NCBI GenBank assembly: GCA_949128115.1
Contig: OX421963.1
Location: 36,625,979 to 36,689,978, forward strand
DNA: 64,000 nt
Reading direction: 5' to 3'
DNA from: Anaspis maculata
Taxonomy: Eukaryota > Arthropoda > Insecta > Coleoptera > Scraptiidae
The notes under the pieces were generated by a model that saw nothing but the letters and a program-made list of their open reading frames with translations, was not told the DNA's origin and did no database searches. The translations under genes and the position numbers were made by a program. Below are positions 23,444-35,404 of this stretch, one piece after another. Within the stretch, counting starts at the first letter, position 1; every line of letters begins with the position of its first letter.

Positions 23444-24028
23444 ATGTCTTCGAGAAAAACTGTCAGCCGCAGGGGCACCACGAAGAAGCGTGCCCAGAGG
23501 GCCACATCCAATGTTTTCGCGATGTTCGACCAGGCCCAGATCGCCGAGTTCAAAGAGGCCTTCAACATGATCGATCAAAACCATGACGGGTTCGTGGACA
23601 AAGAAGACCTTCATGACATGCTGGCTTCACTTGGTAAAGTATTCCTTATCCTCATCCGTTGGTAGTGAAATCGTTGAACTGGGGCGGTTTCAGGTAAAAA
23701 TCCAACTGATGATTACCTCGATGGTATGATGAACGAGGCCCCAGGTCCAATCAACTTCACAATGTTCTTGACTCTGTTCGGTGAAAGGTTGCAAGGAACG
23801 GATCCTGAAGACGTCATCAAGAACGCTTTCGGTTGTTTTGATGAGGATAACATGGGAGTCATCAATGAAGAGCGCCTTCGGGAACTGTTGACCTCGATGG
23901 GTGATCGCTTCACCGATGATGAAGTCGATGAAATGTACAGGGAGGCTCCGATTAAGAGTGGATTGTTCGACTATGTGGAGTTCACTCGCATTTTGAAGCA
24001 CGGCGCGAAGGACAAGGATGAACAGTAA
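23444..24028 (+). CDS. sqh: Non-muscle myosin II regulatory light chain
   Basis: Two coding exons, 23444-23633 and 23694-24028 (60-bp intron, GTAAAG/TTTCAG), encode about 174 residues, the usual length. The protein starts [20 protein letters not shown] and carries the ATSNVF phosphorylation site for Rho kinase/MLCK (Thr-Ser pair at about residues 21-22). EF-hand 1 has the loop [12 protein letters not shown], then [33 protein letters not shown] and [20 protein letters not shown] at the C-terminus. It is nearly identical to Drosophila spaghetti squash as I recall it. It binds the myosin heavy chain neck and controls actomyosin contraction and cytokinesis. The TTTCACAG acceptor just before the ATG implies a non-coding exon 1 ending at about 23,302 (AAC/GTAAGT). 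Confidence 0.96.
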
Positions 24029-24174
24029 AATATCAATTTTTTTTATAAATATCAAAATAAGATTTATCTATTGGGTTTTAGATCTAGAGCTATTGAAACT
24101 TAGAACATGTATATACCAAGGCATTTAAGAACATTTAATTCAAAACGTTATCAACCATTTTGTACTTATGCAGT

Positions 24175-24180
24175 AATAAA
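24175..24180 (+). terminator. Polyadenylation signal candidate for sqh
   Basis: AATAAA about 150 bp after the sqh stop, followed by a T-rich stretch near 24,195-24,210. Confidence 0.5.
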
Positions 24181-24210
24181 TTATTTGAAAAACACATTTT
24201 TTTTTGTAAT

Positions 24211-24627
24211 TTGCACACTGAGTCCTCTAATTATGTTGTTTTGGTGTAGGTTGGTTTGTATGACTCTGAAAAGAGGATATTTTGGGTCATCCAGCAAGAA
24301 CCAGGGAAAGGTGGCAGTACCTCACTGCCCCACTGGAATTGATTCTGCCACGCCTCATTTCACCAACCCAACTCCATCAGGGTGCCCAGTACAAAAGAAT
24401 TTATTTTCAATTTCTCCCTTTTTTAATAACAGTATATTCAATATTATACACCAGTTTGCCTGGTATCAAGTATGCTTGGTTTAACAAGCCATTTTGTGAT
24501 CCCGTCTACTTGTAAGGACCAAAAAGCCACAAAACTTTGGTATAATACCAACTACCTAACTACAATATAGGTACATACTCACCCAACCTCACGAGTCCAT
24601 TGTCACCGAAAGGTGATACAACAGTAT
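24211..24627. other. Intergenic spacer after sqh
   Basis: No exon-like sequence or element recognised; probably downstream flank of sqh up to the foldback element. Confidence 0.5.
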
Positions 24628-24686
24628 ACAGGGTGGCCCAACGAAAACAGAACAGAGGGGTTTTTGGGCAGTCCACCTCATTTTTT

Positions 24687-25480
24687 ATTGAATGAGATCA
24701 GTTTTTATTCAGGAAGAGAATTATTCAATTTGAAAATCGAGGTAAAAATCGTGAAGATAAAATTATAAAATATAGAAAATTTCAGCTAATCCCACGTCAG
24801 AATGAGGCATGGTGCCAAGAATTGAAGCAGCATTGCCACGTTGAACTGCTAGGCTTATTCTTTGTGTCAAGTATGCGGTTGATTTAGCTTCATTTTTGAC
24901 TCCTCTGATCTTCATGCCAATTTCGCTTATCAACTTCTTTGCTTCCTCTCCCCAAGGACCAAGGGTTTCTATGGCGATTGGTACGAAATGGAACGAAGTG
25001 TCTGCCGTTATATACTTGGATTTTTTTGAATTTTCTCGAAGACGTGCTGCTTCTCCAGCTTTTTTGGTAGACAGACGAATGTAGGACTGAGCCAGTGTAT
25101 CGGTGCATGTAACGTCCCAAAGAAGAGATTTTCCTCGTGACCACGGTATTGAAGTAATACCGTCCGGTCTCTTGTTGTCCTTTCTGTAGCAACCGGTGGG
25201 CTCTCGGATGGAAGGGATCTCGGCAGATGTCAATGCTCGTTTGATGAGATCGTTGATCATCTCGTACCTGGCTCTTCTTCCAGCGCTCTTTTTGCACGAT
25301 AAGCCGTGATGGCCAAGATGGTCAACAATCTCACCACAGGTGCAAGAGTGGGGAGTGCACATCGAACTGCCTAGCCGAAGGCATATGGAAACTCTAAAAG
25401 TTGGGTTATCCAAAAGAGTTCCTAAACTGGCAGAAGGAAGTGCATCCAACCATGCTCCAGATTCCTTCTCTTGTAAAGCC
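24687..25480 (-). mobile_element. 5'-truncated copy of the 26.3-kb LINE, minus strand
   Basis: Bases 25,449-24,763 encode the same C-terminal 228 residues as the plus-strand copy with very few differences (for example HEMINDL against YEMINDL). The fragment is flanked by tcatttttt at 24,678-24,686 and 25,481-25,489, a target duplication. Its 3' end extends past the coding end to an aataaaaactg-rich tail that differs from the plus copy. Confidence 0.85.
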
Positions 25481-26290
25481 TCATTTTTTTGTAAAAAGCT
25501 CGGACAGGTCGATTTTTATGTCGAGGGGGACATTTGAAACATACATTGGCAAATTTCTATCTTCAGCCCCCTCACCCTCCTACCCACCTCAACTTCAGAA
25601 TTTTAAATGACACTATCTACTTTGCGATACTTCAAATCAAAGAGAATCAAATTCTCTTTCTGAAAAAAATATTCTCAAAATTTTTAACCCCACCCCCCAT
25701 CTTCCTAAATTTCTCTGGCTGTCCCATTTTATATTCTCGACCCCTCAATTCTCTTCCATTTAATCAGCGTCATCCTAAATAGCATCTAAGGAGAACATTT
25801 TCGGTGGAGAAAAGTCGTGCTACCCAAATTCACCCCTTTCCTCTCCCCCTCCCCAAATTCAAAATTCAACAGACACCACCTACTTTGTGATACATCGAAC
25901 TGAAAGGAATTGATTTCTTTTTCCGGAAACAATTTTTTTTCATCTTCAACCCCTCCCCTGATAAATTGAATATTCGTAGTATTTTAGGGCTTTTTAAAAA
26001 TTCTGAAAATATTTTATTCAGGAAGAGAATCTAGTTCCCTTCAATTTGATGTAACACAAAGTAGGTAGTGTCATTTTAGATTTTGAAGTTGGGGTGGGGG
26101 AGTGAAGGGGTGAATTTGGGTGACACTTTTTACACAGAAAATTTTCTCCCGCGATGCTGCGCAGGATGACGTTGACTGTACTGAAGAGAATTAAGAGGTT
26201 GAGAATATTGCATTGGAAACTCAGACAATTTCAGGAATAAGGGGGGGGGTGGGTTTGAAAATTATTGAAATTTTTTTTCAGGAAGAGAAT

Positions 26291-29056
26291 TATTAGTTTC
26301 TGAAGAACTAACTAATGTTATCAGTGACTGTGTCGAAGATAACACTGATACATCATGGTTAAAATTATTTCTATTCACCTACGCCGTTTTACAGCTACCG
26401 CCCAAGCATGGAAAATTCAGGAAGAAAAGTCTTACAACCTTTGTTAAAGAAAAATTAACCTTCTGGAAGAACATCAAACAAGCAGATTTACCCGAAATAT
26501 ACAGCAAAATTATACAAGATTTCAAGAGGAATCCTAAGAAAGACAATAAAAAATACAAAGAACTGGACATTCAAATCTGCCAAAAAGCTCAATCGAAGAT
26601 ATCAGACGGTGATATTCGTGGTGCCCTGAACATACTGAACTCACAAGATTCGTTCGCACCAAAAGACGAAAACACACTTCAGGCATTGCGGAAAAAACAT
26701 CCATTACCAAAAACAGTCAATTCATTACATCCTAAACAAATCGAAAATAATGTTGTACAATCTGTCACCAATGAAGAAATTATCAAAGCAATAGCTTCCT
26801 TTCAAAATGGTTCTGCAGGAGGAATTGATGCTCTACGCCCGCAACATCTAAAAGATTTAACAAACAACGAGCTTGGGCAGAACGCTCTTAATCTCATCTC
26901 CGCTTTATCCAAACTAGGAACTTTATTACTAGATGGTAAAGTACCTTCTTCAATTTGTCCTATTCTATATGGGGCTAACCTTTGCGCGCTAAAGAAAAAA
27001 GACGGCGGTATTCGACCCATCGCTATTGGCTCTACTATTAGAAGGTTAATAGCTAAAGTTATATGTCGCAGGATTGCTGAGGAGCTTGGACTTAACTTCA
27101 GACCATACCAATTTGGTTTCGGGACGAAAGTAGGAATGGAAGCAGCTATACATTCTGCAAGACGTTTTCTACAAATCCCTCATCAGTCACCAAAAGTTTT
27201 ACTGAAGATAGATTTCTTGAATGCATTTAATATGTTAGATCGGGAAACAATCCTGCAGAAAATTGGTGAGGAAATCCCGACTTTTTACAATTTCTTGAGC
27301 CAATGCTATAGAGAAACCTCCAATTTATATTATGGTACATCCATTATTCTTTCACAACGGGGAGTTCAACAAGGGGATCCTTTGGGTCCTCCTCTATTTT
27401 GCCTTGGAATACAATCGTTGATAGAATCCCTTGATTCTGAGATGAATATTTGGTATATGGATGATGGAACAATAATTGCAGACCTAGAAACAGTTTTCAA
27501 TGATTTAGAAATCGTCATAAGTAAATCCAAAGATATTGGTTTAGAGCTTAATTTCACAAAATGTGAAATTGCAGTAATTTCTGACAAAAGCGAAGAGCGT
27601 CTAGAAATCATTGAGAATTTCAACTGTATAGCACCTGGTATCAAGGTTTTAGAACCAAAGAATACAAATATTCTGGGCTGTCCATTGTTTGATTCAGGAA
27701 TCTCAGATGCACTAGAAAAACGCACCTCAGAATTAAGCAGTATGGTCACCCGCATGTTCCACCTTCCTTCACATATGGCTTTTTACCTACTGAGATTTGC
27801 CTTTTCAATTCCAAAAATGATTCACCTTCTTAGATGTACACCATGCTGGCATTCGCAGGAGAAACTCCAACAGTACGATAATGTATTCCGACAATCAGTT
27901 TCGCTCATTTGTAACCTGGATTTAAACAACGAAAAAATTTGGACTCAAGCCACTTTACCAGTAAAACAAGGAGGACTCGGCCTTAGAAACGTGACCAAAC
28001 TCTGCTTCCCAACGTTTCTAGGGTCCTGGAATTCTTGCAACGAACTATTTCCACTCGTTCTGCCAAATTCTATTTCCACAATTGAGGACCTAGCTTACGA
28101 AGAAGCAATGCTAAATTGGACCACACTAACACATTTTTTAGCACCACTGCTAACTCCAGCAGCTTGCCATCAAAAACTCTGGGACAAAGAAATCAACAAC
28201 ATTGCTCTTCAAAATTTATTTGACATGTTACCTTCCGAAAAGGACCATGCTCGTCTTCTGGCTTTACAAGAGAAGGAATCTGGAGCATGGTTGGATGCAC
28301 TTCCTTCTGCCAGTTTAGGAACTCTTTTGGATAACCCAACTTTTAGAGTTTCCATATGCCTTCGGCTAGGCAGTTCGATGTGCACTCCCCACTCTTGCAC
28401 CTGTGGTGAGATTGTTGACCCTCTTGGCCATCACGGCTTATCGTGCAAAAAGAGCGCTGGAAGAAGAGCCAGGCACGAGATGATCAACGATCTCATCAAA
28501 CGAGCACTGACATCTGCCGAGATCCCTTCCATCCGAGAGCCCACCGGTTGCTACAGAAAGGACAACAAGAGACCGGACGGTATTACTTTAATACCGTGGT
28601 CACGAGGAAAATCTCTTCTTTGGGACGTTACATGCACCGATACACTGGCTCAGTCCTACATTCGTCTGTCTACCAAAAAAGCTGGAGAAGCAGCACGTCT
28701 TCGAGAAAATTCAAAAAAATCCAAGTATATAACGGCAGACACTTCGTTCCATTTCGTACCAATCGCCATAGAAACCCTTGGTCCTTGGGGAGAGGAAGCA
28801 AAGAAGTTGATAAGTGAAATTGGCATGAAGATCAGAGGAGTCAAAAATGAAGCTAAATCAACCGCATACTTGACACAAAGAATAAGCCTAGCAGTTCAAC
28901 GTGGCAATGCTGCTTCAATTCTTGGCACCATGCCTCATTCTGACGTGGGATTAGCTGAAATTTTCTATATTTTATAATTTTATCTTCACGATTTTTACCT
29001 CGATTTTCAATTAACATGAATCATTTTTTACAAAAAAAAAAAAAAAAAAAAAAAAA
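26291..29056 (+). mobile_element. Restriction-endonuclease-type non-LTR retrotransposon, 5'-truncated
   Basis: The insertion interrupts the foldback arm (caggaagagaat before, caattctcttcaatttg after), a junction found uninterrupted in related arms such as 25,650. A run of about 25 A at 29,032-29,056 is the tail. The 5' end is cut inside the ORF. Confidence 0.85.
26293..28977 (+). CDS. RT with C-terminal zinc motif and PD-(D/E)XK-like endonuclease
   Basis: Open for about 895 codons; a start codon is not visible, so the N-terminus is truncated. Early part: SWLKLFLFTYAVLQLPPKHG. RT: NGSAGGIDALRPQHL, LCALKKKDGGIRPIAIG, RPYQFGFGTKVGMEAAIH, LLKIDFLNAFNMLDR, RGVQQGDPLGPPLFCLGIQ and the catalytic IWYMDDGTIIA. 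C-terminus: CTCGEIVDPLGHHGLSC zinc-binding-like motif, then KRPDGITLIPW and LLWDVTCTDT, resembling a PD-(D/E)XK restriction-like nuclease, ending in QRGNAASILGTMP. No EEP endonuclease was seen. I place it among non-LTR elements with a C-terminal restriction-like endonuclease; the exact clade is uncertain. Confidence 0.85.
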   Translation, partial: LVSEELTNVISDCVEDNTDTSWLKLFLFTYAVLQLPPKHGKFRKKSLTTFVKEKLTFWKNIKQADLPEIYSKIIQDFKRNPKKDNKKYKELDIQICQKAQSKISDGDIRGALNILNSQDSFAPKDENTLQALRKKHPLPKTVNSLHPKQIENNVVQSVTNEEIIKAIASFQNGSAGGIDALRPQHLKDLTNNELGQNALNLISALSKLGTLLLDGKVPSSICPILYGANLCALKKKDGGIRPIAIGSTIRRLIAKVICRRIAEELGLNFRPYQFGFGTKVGMEAAIHSARRFLQIPHQSPKVLLKIDFLNAFNMLDRETILQKIGEEIPTFYNFLSQCYRETSNLYYGTSIILSQRGVQQGDPLGPPLFCLGIQSLIESLDSEMNIWYMDDGTIIADLETVFNDLEIVISKSKDIGLELNFTKCEIAVISDKSEERLEIIENFNCIAPGIKVLEPKNTNILGCPLFDSGISDALEKRTSELSSMVTRMFHLPSHMAFYLLRFAFSIPKMIHLLRCTPCWHSQEKLQQYDNVFRQSVSLICNLDLNNEKIWTQATLPVKQGGLGLRNVTKLCFPTFLGSWNSCNELFPLVLPNSISTIEDLAYEEAMLNWTTLTHFLAPLLTPAACHQKLWDKEINNIALQNLFDMLPSEKDHARLLALQEKESGAWLDALPSASLGTLLDNPTFRVSICLRLGSSMCTPHSCTCGEIVDPLGHHGLSCKKSAGRRARHEMINDLIKRALTSAEIPSIREPTGCYRKDNKRPDGITLIPWSRGKSLLWDVTCTDTLAQSYIRLSTKKAGEAARLRENSKKSKYITADTSFHFVPIAIETLGPWGEEAKKLISEIGMKIRGVKNEAKSTAYLTQRISLAVQRGNAASILGTMPHSDVGLAEIFYIL

Positions 29057-29283
29057 TCAATTCTCTTCAATTTGATGTATCGCAAGGTAGGTGGTGTCAT
29101 TTGAAACTTCGAAGTTGGGGTGGGTGGGGGTGAGGGGGCTGAATATGGAAAGTCGCCAATGTATGTTTCGGATGTCCCCCTTAATATAAAAATCGACCTG
29201 TCCGAGCTTTTTTTAAAAAAATGAGGTGAAATGCCCGAAAACCCCTCTGTTCTGTTTTCGTTGGGCCACCCTGTATTGTAAAA

Positions 29284-30066
29284 CCATTGTTGAGTAAAGG
29301 TGCGTTCGGTCAGCTTAAGGTGCGTTCAGTCAGCTTATTCAGCCGCAAGTTTTAATTTTAGTACAAAAGTCGTTGCCATATTCTACAACTAAATAAAAAA
29401 TGCTGCAAATTTTGCCAATAAAATTATATGGCGCAATTGAACTGTCAGAAACATTTGAAGATCTTTAATATTTTTGGTGGTAAGATTTCTTGTGAATTGA
29501 TATTTTCAAATAACTGTAAATGATCTACTTTGCCTCTAAATTTCAGCCGTTTTCTCAAAAAAGTGTATTATTAATTTATTTCATTTTTTTAGTGGTAAAA
29601 AAAGGTTCCGGTTAAATTTTCAAAATATTTTCTTTCTACGTCCCCGTACTTCAGCTCAGTTCAATGAATAAATTGAATTATGCGATAAAACCACGAACCT
29701 GTAGTATAGCTGGACTGCTAATTCCCCAGATTCCCCCAACAAATTATGACCCCTCCTCTGGAAGTCGCCATCTTATTATGCACCGGTACATGACCGGTAC
29801 CCAAAATGTTTGGTAGCGGCCTCGAGAGTGGCTTTCAATATTCAACGGAGCAGTTTTATGTATTGATGACTATGACTATACACTCTATTTTATAAATATA
29901 TGATTTTAGTGTATTCCAATGTAATTTTTAGCTAAATCTGTTACCGATCTATGAAAGTTTGCAAGAGTTAACCGTTATTACATAGAACGTTTGAGGTTCA
30001 CTAGAATAATTTTCGCTCGGTGACAGTCGGTGCTTGGCTGTCAGTGCCGCGCTATCTTGATCTGGG
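29284..30066. other. Spacer, no gene seen
   Basis: AT-rich; a short direct repeat (aaggtgcgttc-gtcagctta twice at 29,299-29,338). No exon or element termini recognised. Confidence 0.5.
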
Positions 30067-32622
30067 ATAATATTGTTACGAGCGGAGATCTCGTACATAT
30101 GGGTAAACACTCGATGTTTCTGGATCTTTCCACCATTAGATCGCAGTGTAGAAGTCTGGAGCGATCTCGTGCATTCCAGAGCGTTCGTATATGTGAAACC
30201 CAATGGAGACTCGAACGTTCGATCAAGGCACATCAGTCCACTTTGGCGGAGGCGCAGATTCCAGAACACATGGAAAGCATACGGGTAACGTGTGCGATTA
30301 TTCAGGAATGATCTAGAAACTGCATATGCCTGACCACCATGGAATTTCCTGGAAGCAGACAGAGGGTTCGGGAACACCATTCGGAGGCCTTATACAGGGT
30401 GTTTCATGAGGAAACCAACATAGCTTAAGGGTAGGTCCAGTTTTTCTAGGGGAACTAGGATCTCGCTTTGAAATTTTTCTATCGCTTTTCGTTTTGATGT
30501 TACAGGGTGAATCATGTATTTTGTCGAAGTTTTTGATGAGCTATATCTTCCGAATGGCTTATTGGATTGGACTGAAATTTGATAGGTATGATCTCCTAAT
30601 GATAGCCAATACATTGCACCATAAAATTGTTCAGAAGTTTCAGGGCCGGACTGAGTTTTTTCATTTTCAAAGTTTTTGTTAGAAAAGTCATACTTTTCAA
30701 TGTTTTTTTGCAAAACCAGTATCAGATTCAGAAACTACAGAAAAAATGCTACAAGGAACATCTTTCAGTTTCTCCGGCATACCCAAAGTCTACCCAGAAA
30801 AAAATATCTTTTGAGAATTGGGTCGGCTGCGATCTAGTGAAAATCAGTCAAGCACTCATTCTTTCACGGATCTTTGAGATGTTCATCCTCTAATTCAATG
30901 CTGTCACGGTTTTTTTCACTATTCCCACATTAGTATCACTTGGTACGGCAAAAAAGACACAAGTCCAGGACCGGAATCAAGTCTAGTAAACATTATTTCT
31001 AAAAATCCGATTTTTCAGTATTTAGTTGGAAAATTACTGCACAAAGTTATGGTGAAGTGGCTGAAAAATGCTCTTTTGTCTGCATTTGGAACTTCAAGTC
31101 ACTTTAGAAACCAGGTGAACAAATTTCTCCTTTTTGTTGATTTCAAGAATACAAATAATTATTTCCGAAACTTTTCGCGAACAAAATAAAAATAAGCAAG
31201 AATGATAATTATTCAGAAACGTAATTTTAATGTGTAGAAAACGAACAATATCAATGTTTGTATGTTATGTTTATGTTGATGTTCAACAAATTTCGGAAAT
31301 AATTTTTTATATTATTGAAATCAACAAAGAGAGAAATTTGTTTAGCTGGTTTCTAAAGTGCCCTTAAGTTCCAAATGCAGACAAGAAAGAAATTATTTCC
31401 GAAATTTGATAAACAATAACATAAACATGATATACAAACATTGATATTGTTCGTTTTCTACACATTGAAATTACATTCCTGAATAATTATCATTCTTGCT
31501 CCTTTTTATTTTGTTAGCGAAAAGATTCGGAAATAATTTTCTGTATTCTTGAAATCAACAAATGAGTTTGTTCAGCTGGTTTCTAAAGTGACTTAAAGTT
31601 CCAAATGCAGACAAAAGAGCATTTTTCAGCCACTTCACCATAACTTTGTGCTGTAATTTTCCAACTAAATACTGAAAAATCGGATTTTTAGAAATAATGT
31701 TTACTAGACTTGATTCCGGTCCTGGACTTTTGTCTTTTTTGCCGTACCAAGTGATACTAATGTGGAAATAGTGAAAAAAACCGTGACAGCATTGAATTAG
31801 AGGATGAACATCTCAAAGATCCGTGAAAGAATGCGTGCTTGACTGATTTTCACTAGATCGCAGCCGATCCAAAACTCAAAAGATATTTTTTTCTGGGAAG
31901 ACTTTGGGTGTGCCGAAGAAATTGAAGGATGTTTCTTGTAGCATTTTTCTGGTGTTTCTGAATCTGATACTGGTTTTCCAAAAAAACATTGGAAGATATG
32001 ACTTTTCTAACAAAAACTTTGAAAATGAAAAAAATCAGTCCGGTCCTGAAACTTCTGAACAACTTTATGGTGCAATGTATTAGCTATCAATCAAAGATCA
32101 TACCTATCGAATTTCAGTCCAATCCAATGAGCCATTCGGAAGATATAGCTCATCAAAAACTTCGACAAAATACATGATTCACCCTGTAACATCAAAACGA
32201 AAAGCGATAGAAAAATTTCAAAGCGAGATCCTAGTTCCCCTAGAAAAACTGGACCTACCCTTAAGCTATGTCGGTTTCCTCATGAAACACCCTGTATAAG
32301 GCCTCCGAATGGTGTTCCCGAACCCTCTGTCTGCTCCCAGGAAATTCCATGGTGGTCTGGCATATGCGGTTTCTAGATCATTCCTGAATAATCGCACACG
32401 TTACCCGTATGCTTTTTATGTGTTCTGGAATTTGCGCCTCCGCCAAAGTGGACTGATGTGCCTTGATCGAACGTTCGAGTCTCCATTGGGTTTCACATAC
32501 ACGAACGCTCTGGAATGCACGAGATCGCTCCAGACTTCTACACTGCGATCTAATGGTGGAAAGATCCAGAAACATCGAGTGTTTACCTATATGTACGAGA
32601 TCGCCGCTCGTAACAATATTAT
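30067..32622. mobile_element. Giant foldback element, about 1.28-kb arms
   Basis: Ends ataatattgttacgagcgg (30,067) and ccgctcgtaacaatattat (to 32,622) are inverted. Arms pair nearly throughout: cactcgatgtttctgg against ccagaaacatcgagtg; tatacagggtgtttcatgag (30,392) against ctcatgaaacaccctgtata (32,279-32,298); a second ttacagggtgaatcatgta (30,501) against its mate at 32,172. Near the centre, shorter segments (gctggtttctaaagtg, ttccaaatgcagacaa) recur in both directions. The mirror-image open frames are not genes. A TA target site is suggested. Confidence 0.85.
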
Positions 32623-33489
32623 ACCTTCGAGAAAAGCATTACAGCTTTAGCGCTTTATGTACATAGTTCTTTCCCAACCTTGGTATATGTAAGTGACAAA
32701 ACGAGTATAATGCAACATGTAGAAATTGGATCACCTACAGGAATTAGAATTGAAATGGGATTCAGGAAAGGTGAAAGTTCTGTTCTTCACCAATGTAATA
32801 GACAAAGAAAACAGTAAAGAAGAATGTAGGTTGAGCGTCTCGCACAATCACGCAAACGTGCAAATTCCAAATAAGTTGCATCCCATATCAGCGCACAGGC
32901 GACTCAGATGCTCTACATCAGTGGGACTGGGAGTAGTGGGACGCTCTCTCATGCAGGAAATCAAACTTTGCAAGAATTTATTTCTAATCAACATGCAACA
33001 TTTCTTCTACACTGATGAAAAGTAACCGAAGTCTGAGGTCTGAGAGGCCAACATGCAACATTTCTTCTACACTGATGAAAAGTAACCGAAGTCTGAGGTC
33101 AGTGAAAACCAAGAGGCAGAGAGAAGTCTAACCACCAAACACCACTGCGAAACAGCAAATACACGCTACAGAGCGCAGATTCCTCATTCACTGTTATTTC
33201 TGGCAACGTAATATGTAACCTGACTTATCTTTTAGCACAAATACAAATTCTGAAACAACGCGCGGTTGATATGTATGTACTTTCGACATTTTTTTTTTAT
33301 GGTTTTGACAGTTTTATACATGCGTGAAATAGGTTTTGCCAGTAGGGTGGGAAATGTAGTGATTCTGCTCTCCGGATTACTCACATGTTGGACACCCAGG
33401 AAGTCCAAGAAGTGGTTTTCCACAACCCTACTCAAAATTGAAAAAAAATATTCAGTATAGCACTGTAATTGAGTATTGAGGCCAAAATT
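32623..33489. other. Spacer with two-copy tandem repeat
   Basis: A 52-bp segment (acatgcaacatttcttctac to ccgaagtctgaggtc) occurs twice with a 60-bp period at 32,989-33,040 and 33,049-33,100. An open frame at 32,726-33,025 runs into it and resembles nothing I know. Confidence 0.6.
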
Positions 33490-34490
33490 TTGGCATTATA
33501 ACTTCTGATTCCCGTAAGCGGATTAATATCGGTCTTCAGTGTTCGATAGCCTAATCTTTCGTTTTCATGCCTTGATCACTTCAAATATGAACAGTGTTTC
33601 ATAAGGTTGCTACAGGGTGATCAATGGAACAGTGTAAAATTGCCAAAAGTTCAGTACGAGAGCGATTTCCCAAAAAAAAATTTCATGCATTCCAAAGCAC
33701 AGTTTGAAGACCGGTGTTCCAGCTTTGGTAAAGTTTTTGAATTTTGAAAATCGAAGGTGAATTGCCGAAGATATTGATCATTTTGTGCCGCCATGTTGAA
33801 CTTCCAAGAAAGAAGAAATAAGTGATCCGATTTCATTGAAGCTTGAGGTATATACTCCATGTCTGGTTCAAGTAATTTGAATTTCAAGGTCAAATATCAC
33901 TCTCGATCACTTTCGAGCCGCTATATTGAAGGTTTTACATAAATGATTCAATTTGAATGAAACTTGAAACACATTAGAATCGAATCATTTACATGAAAGT
34001 TTTATGTGGCGGCTTGTAAGTGACCGAGAACGACATTTGACCTTGGTATTCCAATTACTGAAACCAGACATGAGTGTAATCCAAGTTTCAATGAAATCGG
34101 ATCACTTTCTTGGAAGTTCAACATGGCGGCACAAAATGATCAATATCTCTGGCCATTTACCTTCGATTTTCAAAATTCAAAAAAGCTACTGAAGCTAAAA
34201 TATCAGTCTTCATAACTGTGCTATGAAAATGCATGTAAATAATTTTTTTGTAAATCGCGCTCGTACTGAACTTTTGGCAATTTTACACTGTTCCATTGAT
34301 CACCCTGTATAAACTATACAAAACATTGTTCGATTCGACGTGATCAAGACATGAAAATGAAAGACTGGGCTATCGAACACTGAAAACCGATATGAAATCG
34401 CTGCCGGCAATCAAAGGTTATGATGATTTTAGAAATCGTCTGAATTTGCTTGTCCCCTAGATTCTTTTGATGTGTGTAGTTTCGCTCCAA
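33490..34490. mobile_element. Foldback element, family also at 63.69 kb
   Basis: Left arm: cccgtaagcggattaatatc, cagtgttcgatagcc, ctacagggtgatcaatggaa, ttcagtacgag. Right arm holds the complements at 34,255-34,410 (ctcgtactgaacttttgg, ttccattgatcaccctgta, ctatcgaacactga). The interior includes several tggcggc-acaaaatgatc copies. The same left arm restarts at about 63,690 and runs off the window. Confidence 0.8.
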
Positions 34491-35404
34491 AACTTTGCAG
34501 GTGCCATCAGTCGTAGTCGTAGCCCCCCAGCTTGTCACTTTATTTTTGCTCCAAAAAGTCATTCTACTAGCTGGATTTGAAACGTGAACGGCACATACCT
34601 GTACCCAGGGCTGGGCAAAATACTTCGAAAAATGTATTTAAATACAAAATACAAAATACACGATCCAAGATAGTGGAAATACAAAATACAAACTACTTCT
34701 TGAAATGTCTTTGGAATACAAAATACGTATTTTGGAAGACTAAGAAATTCCAAAATACAAAATACAACCACATACAACCTAGAGTATTCCAAATACAAAA
34801 TACAAAATACATTCCTATTGCGTATTTTAACCATTTTATTGGAAAATCCGTAAAATGCAAGTATTTCAATGAGAACACTTCATTGATTCAGTCGCAACAA
34901 TAAGTAAGTTATTATGAACTATGAAAAGACAAATAAAATAAACATAAAGTGAAGACAACTTCATATTTTGTAGCCTTTAAAAAAATTCATTAGCTCATTG
35001 GTTACGGCAGTTGTTGTTTGTTTATTTTATTTTCCTTATTTAAAACTTCATATTTATTTTCATGAGACTTGAGTTATAGAAATTATGATTTAATTCAATA
35101 GTTTGTTGCCATCGTAAATATTATAATGTAGGAACGGCGCTTGCTTCCTCCTTCCACACTCGAATTGTTGTCACACGGCAAAAACCCTTATCTTGTTTTC
35201 GAGCTCTGGCTTTTTCGAACTTCATGTAGTAGAATGAACATCTTTTAAACGTAGTCGGATCAGCTCCGCGATTTTCTTAAAAACTCCAATATTGATCTGA
35301 AAGTAAAACAAGCGAATATGCCTCATGGGCATGAGGCTCAGTAGCGCACTTCCTTTTCAAAGAGTTAGTGAACGCAAGATGTTAATTAGGGTTCTGCCGT
35401 TATT

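Larger units (their letters stand above)
24628..29283. mobile_element. Foldback element containing two LINE insertions
   Basis: Outer ends are long inverted repeats: tatacagggtggcccaacg with gaacagaggggttttt at 24,630-24,665, mirrored by aaaacccctctgttc and cgttgggccaccctgta at 29,242-29,276. Sub-terminal blocks (aagctcggacaggtcgattt, gagggggac, cccctcacc) also pair between 25,485-25,610 and 29,110-29,220. Removing the two LINE inserts (24,687-25,480 and 26,291-29,056) restores contiguous arms. The central region about 25,620-26,280 has several copies of aaattctcttt/aggaagagaat and caaagtaggtgg motifs. Confidence 0.8.

Noticed and set aside
29949..32650. Mirrored frames at 29,949-30,380 and 32,309-32,650 as divergent genes
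   Set aside because: They lie in the inverted arms of one foldback element and have no recognisable domain.
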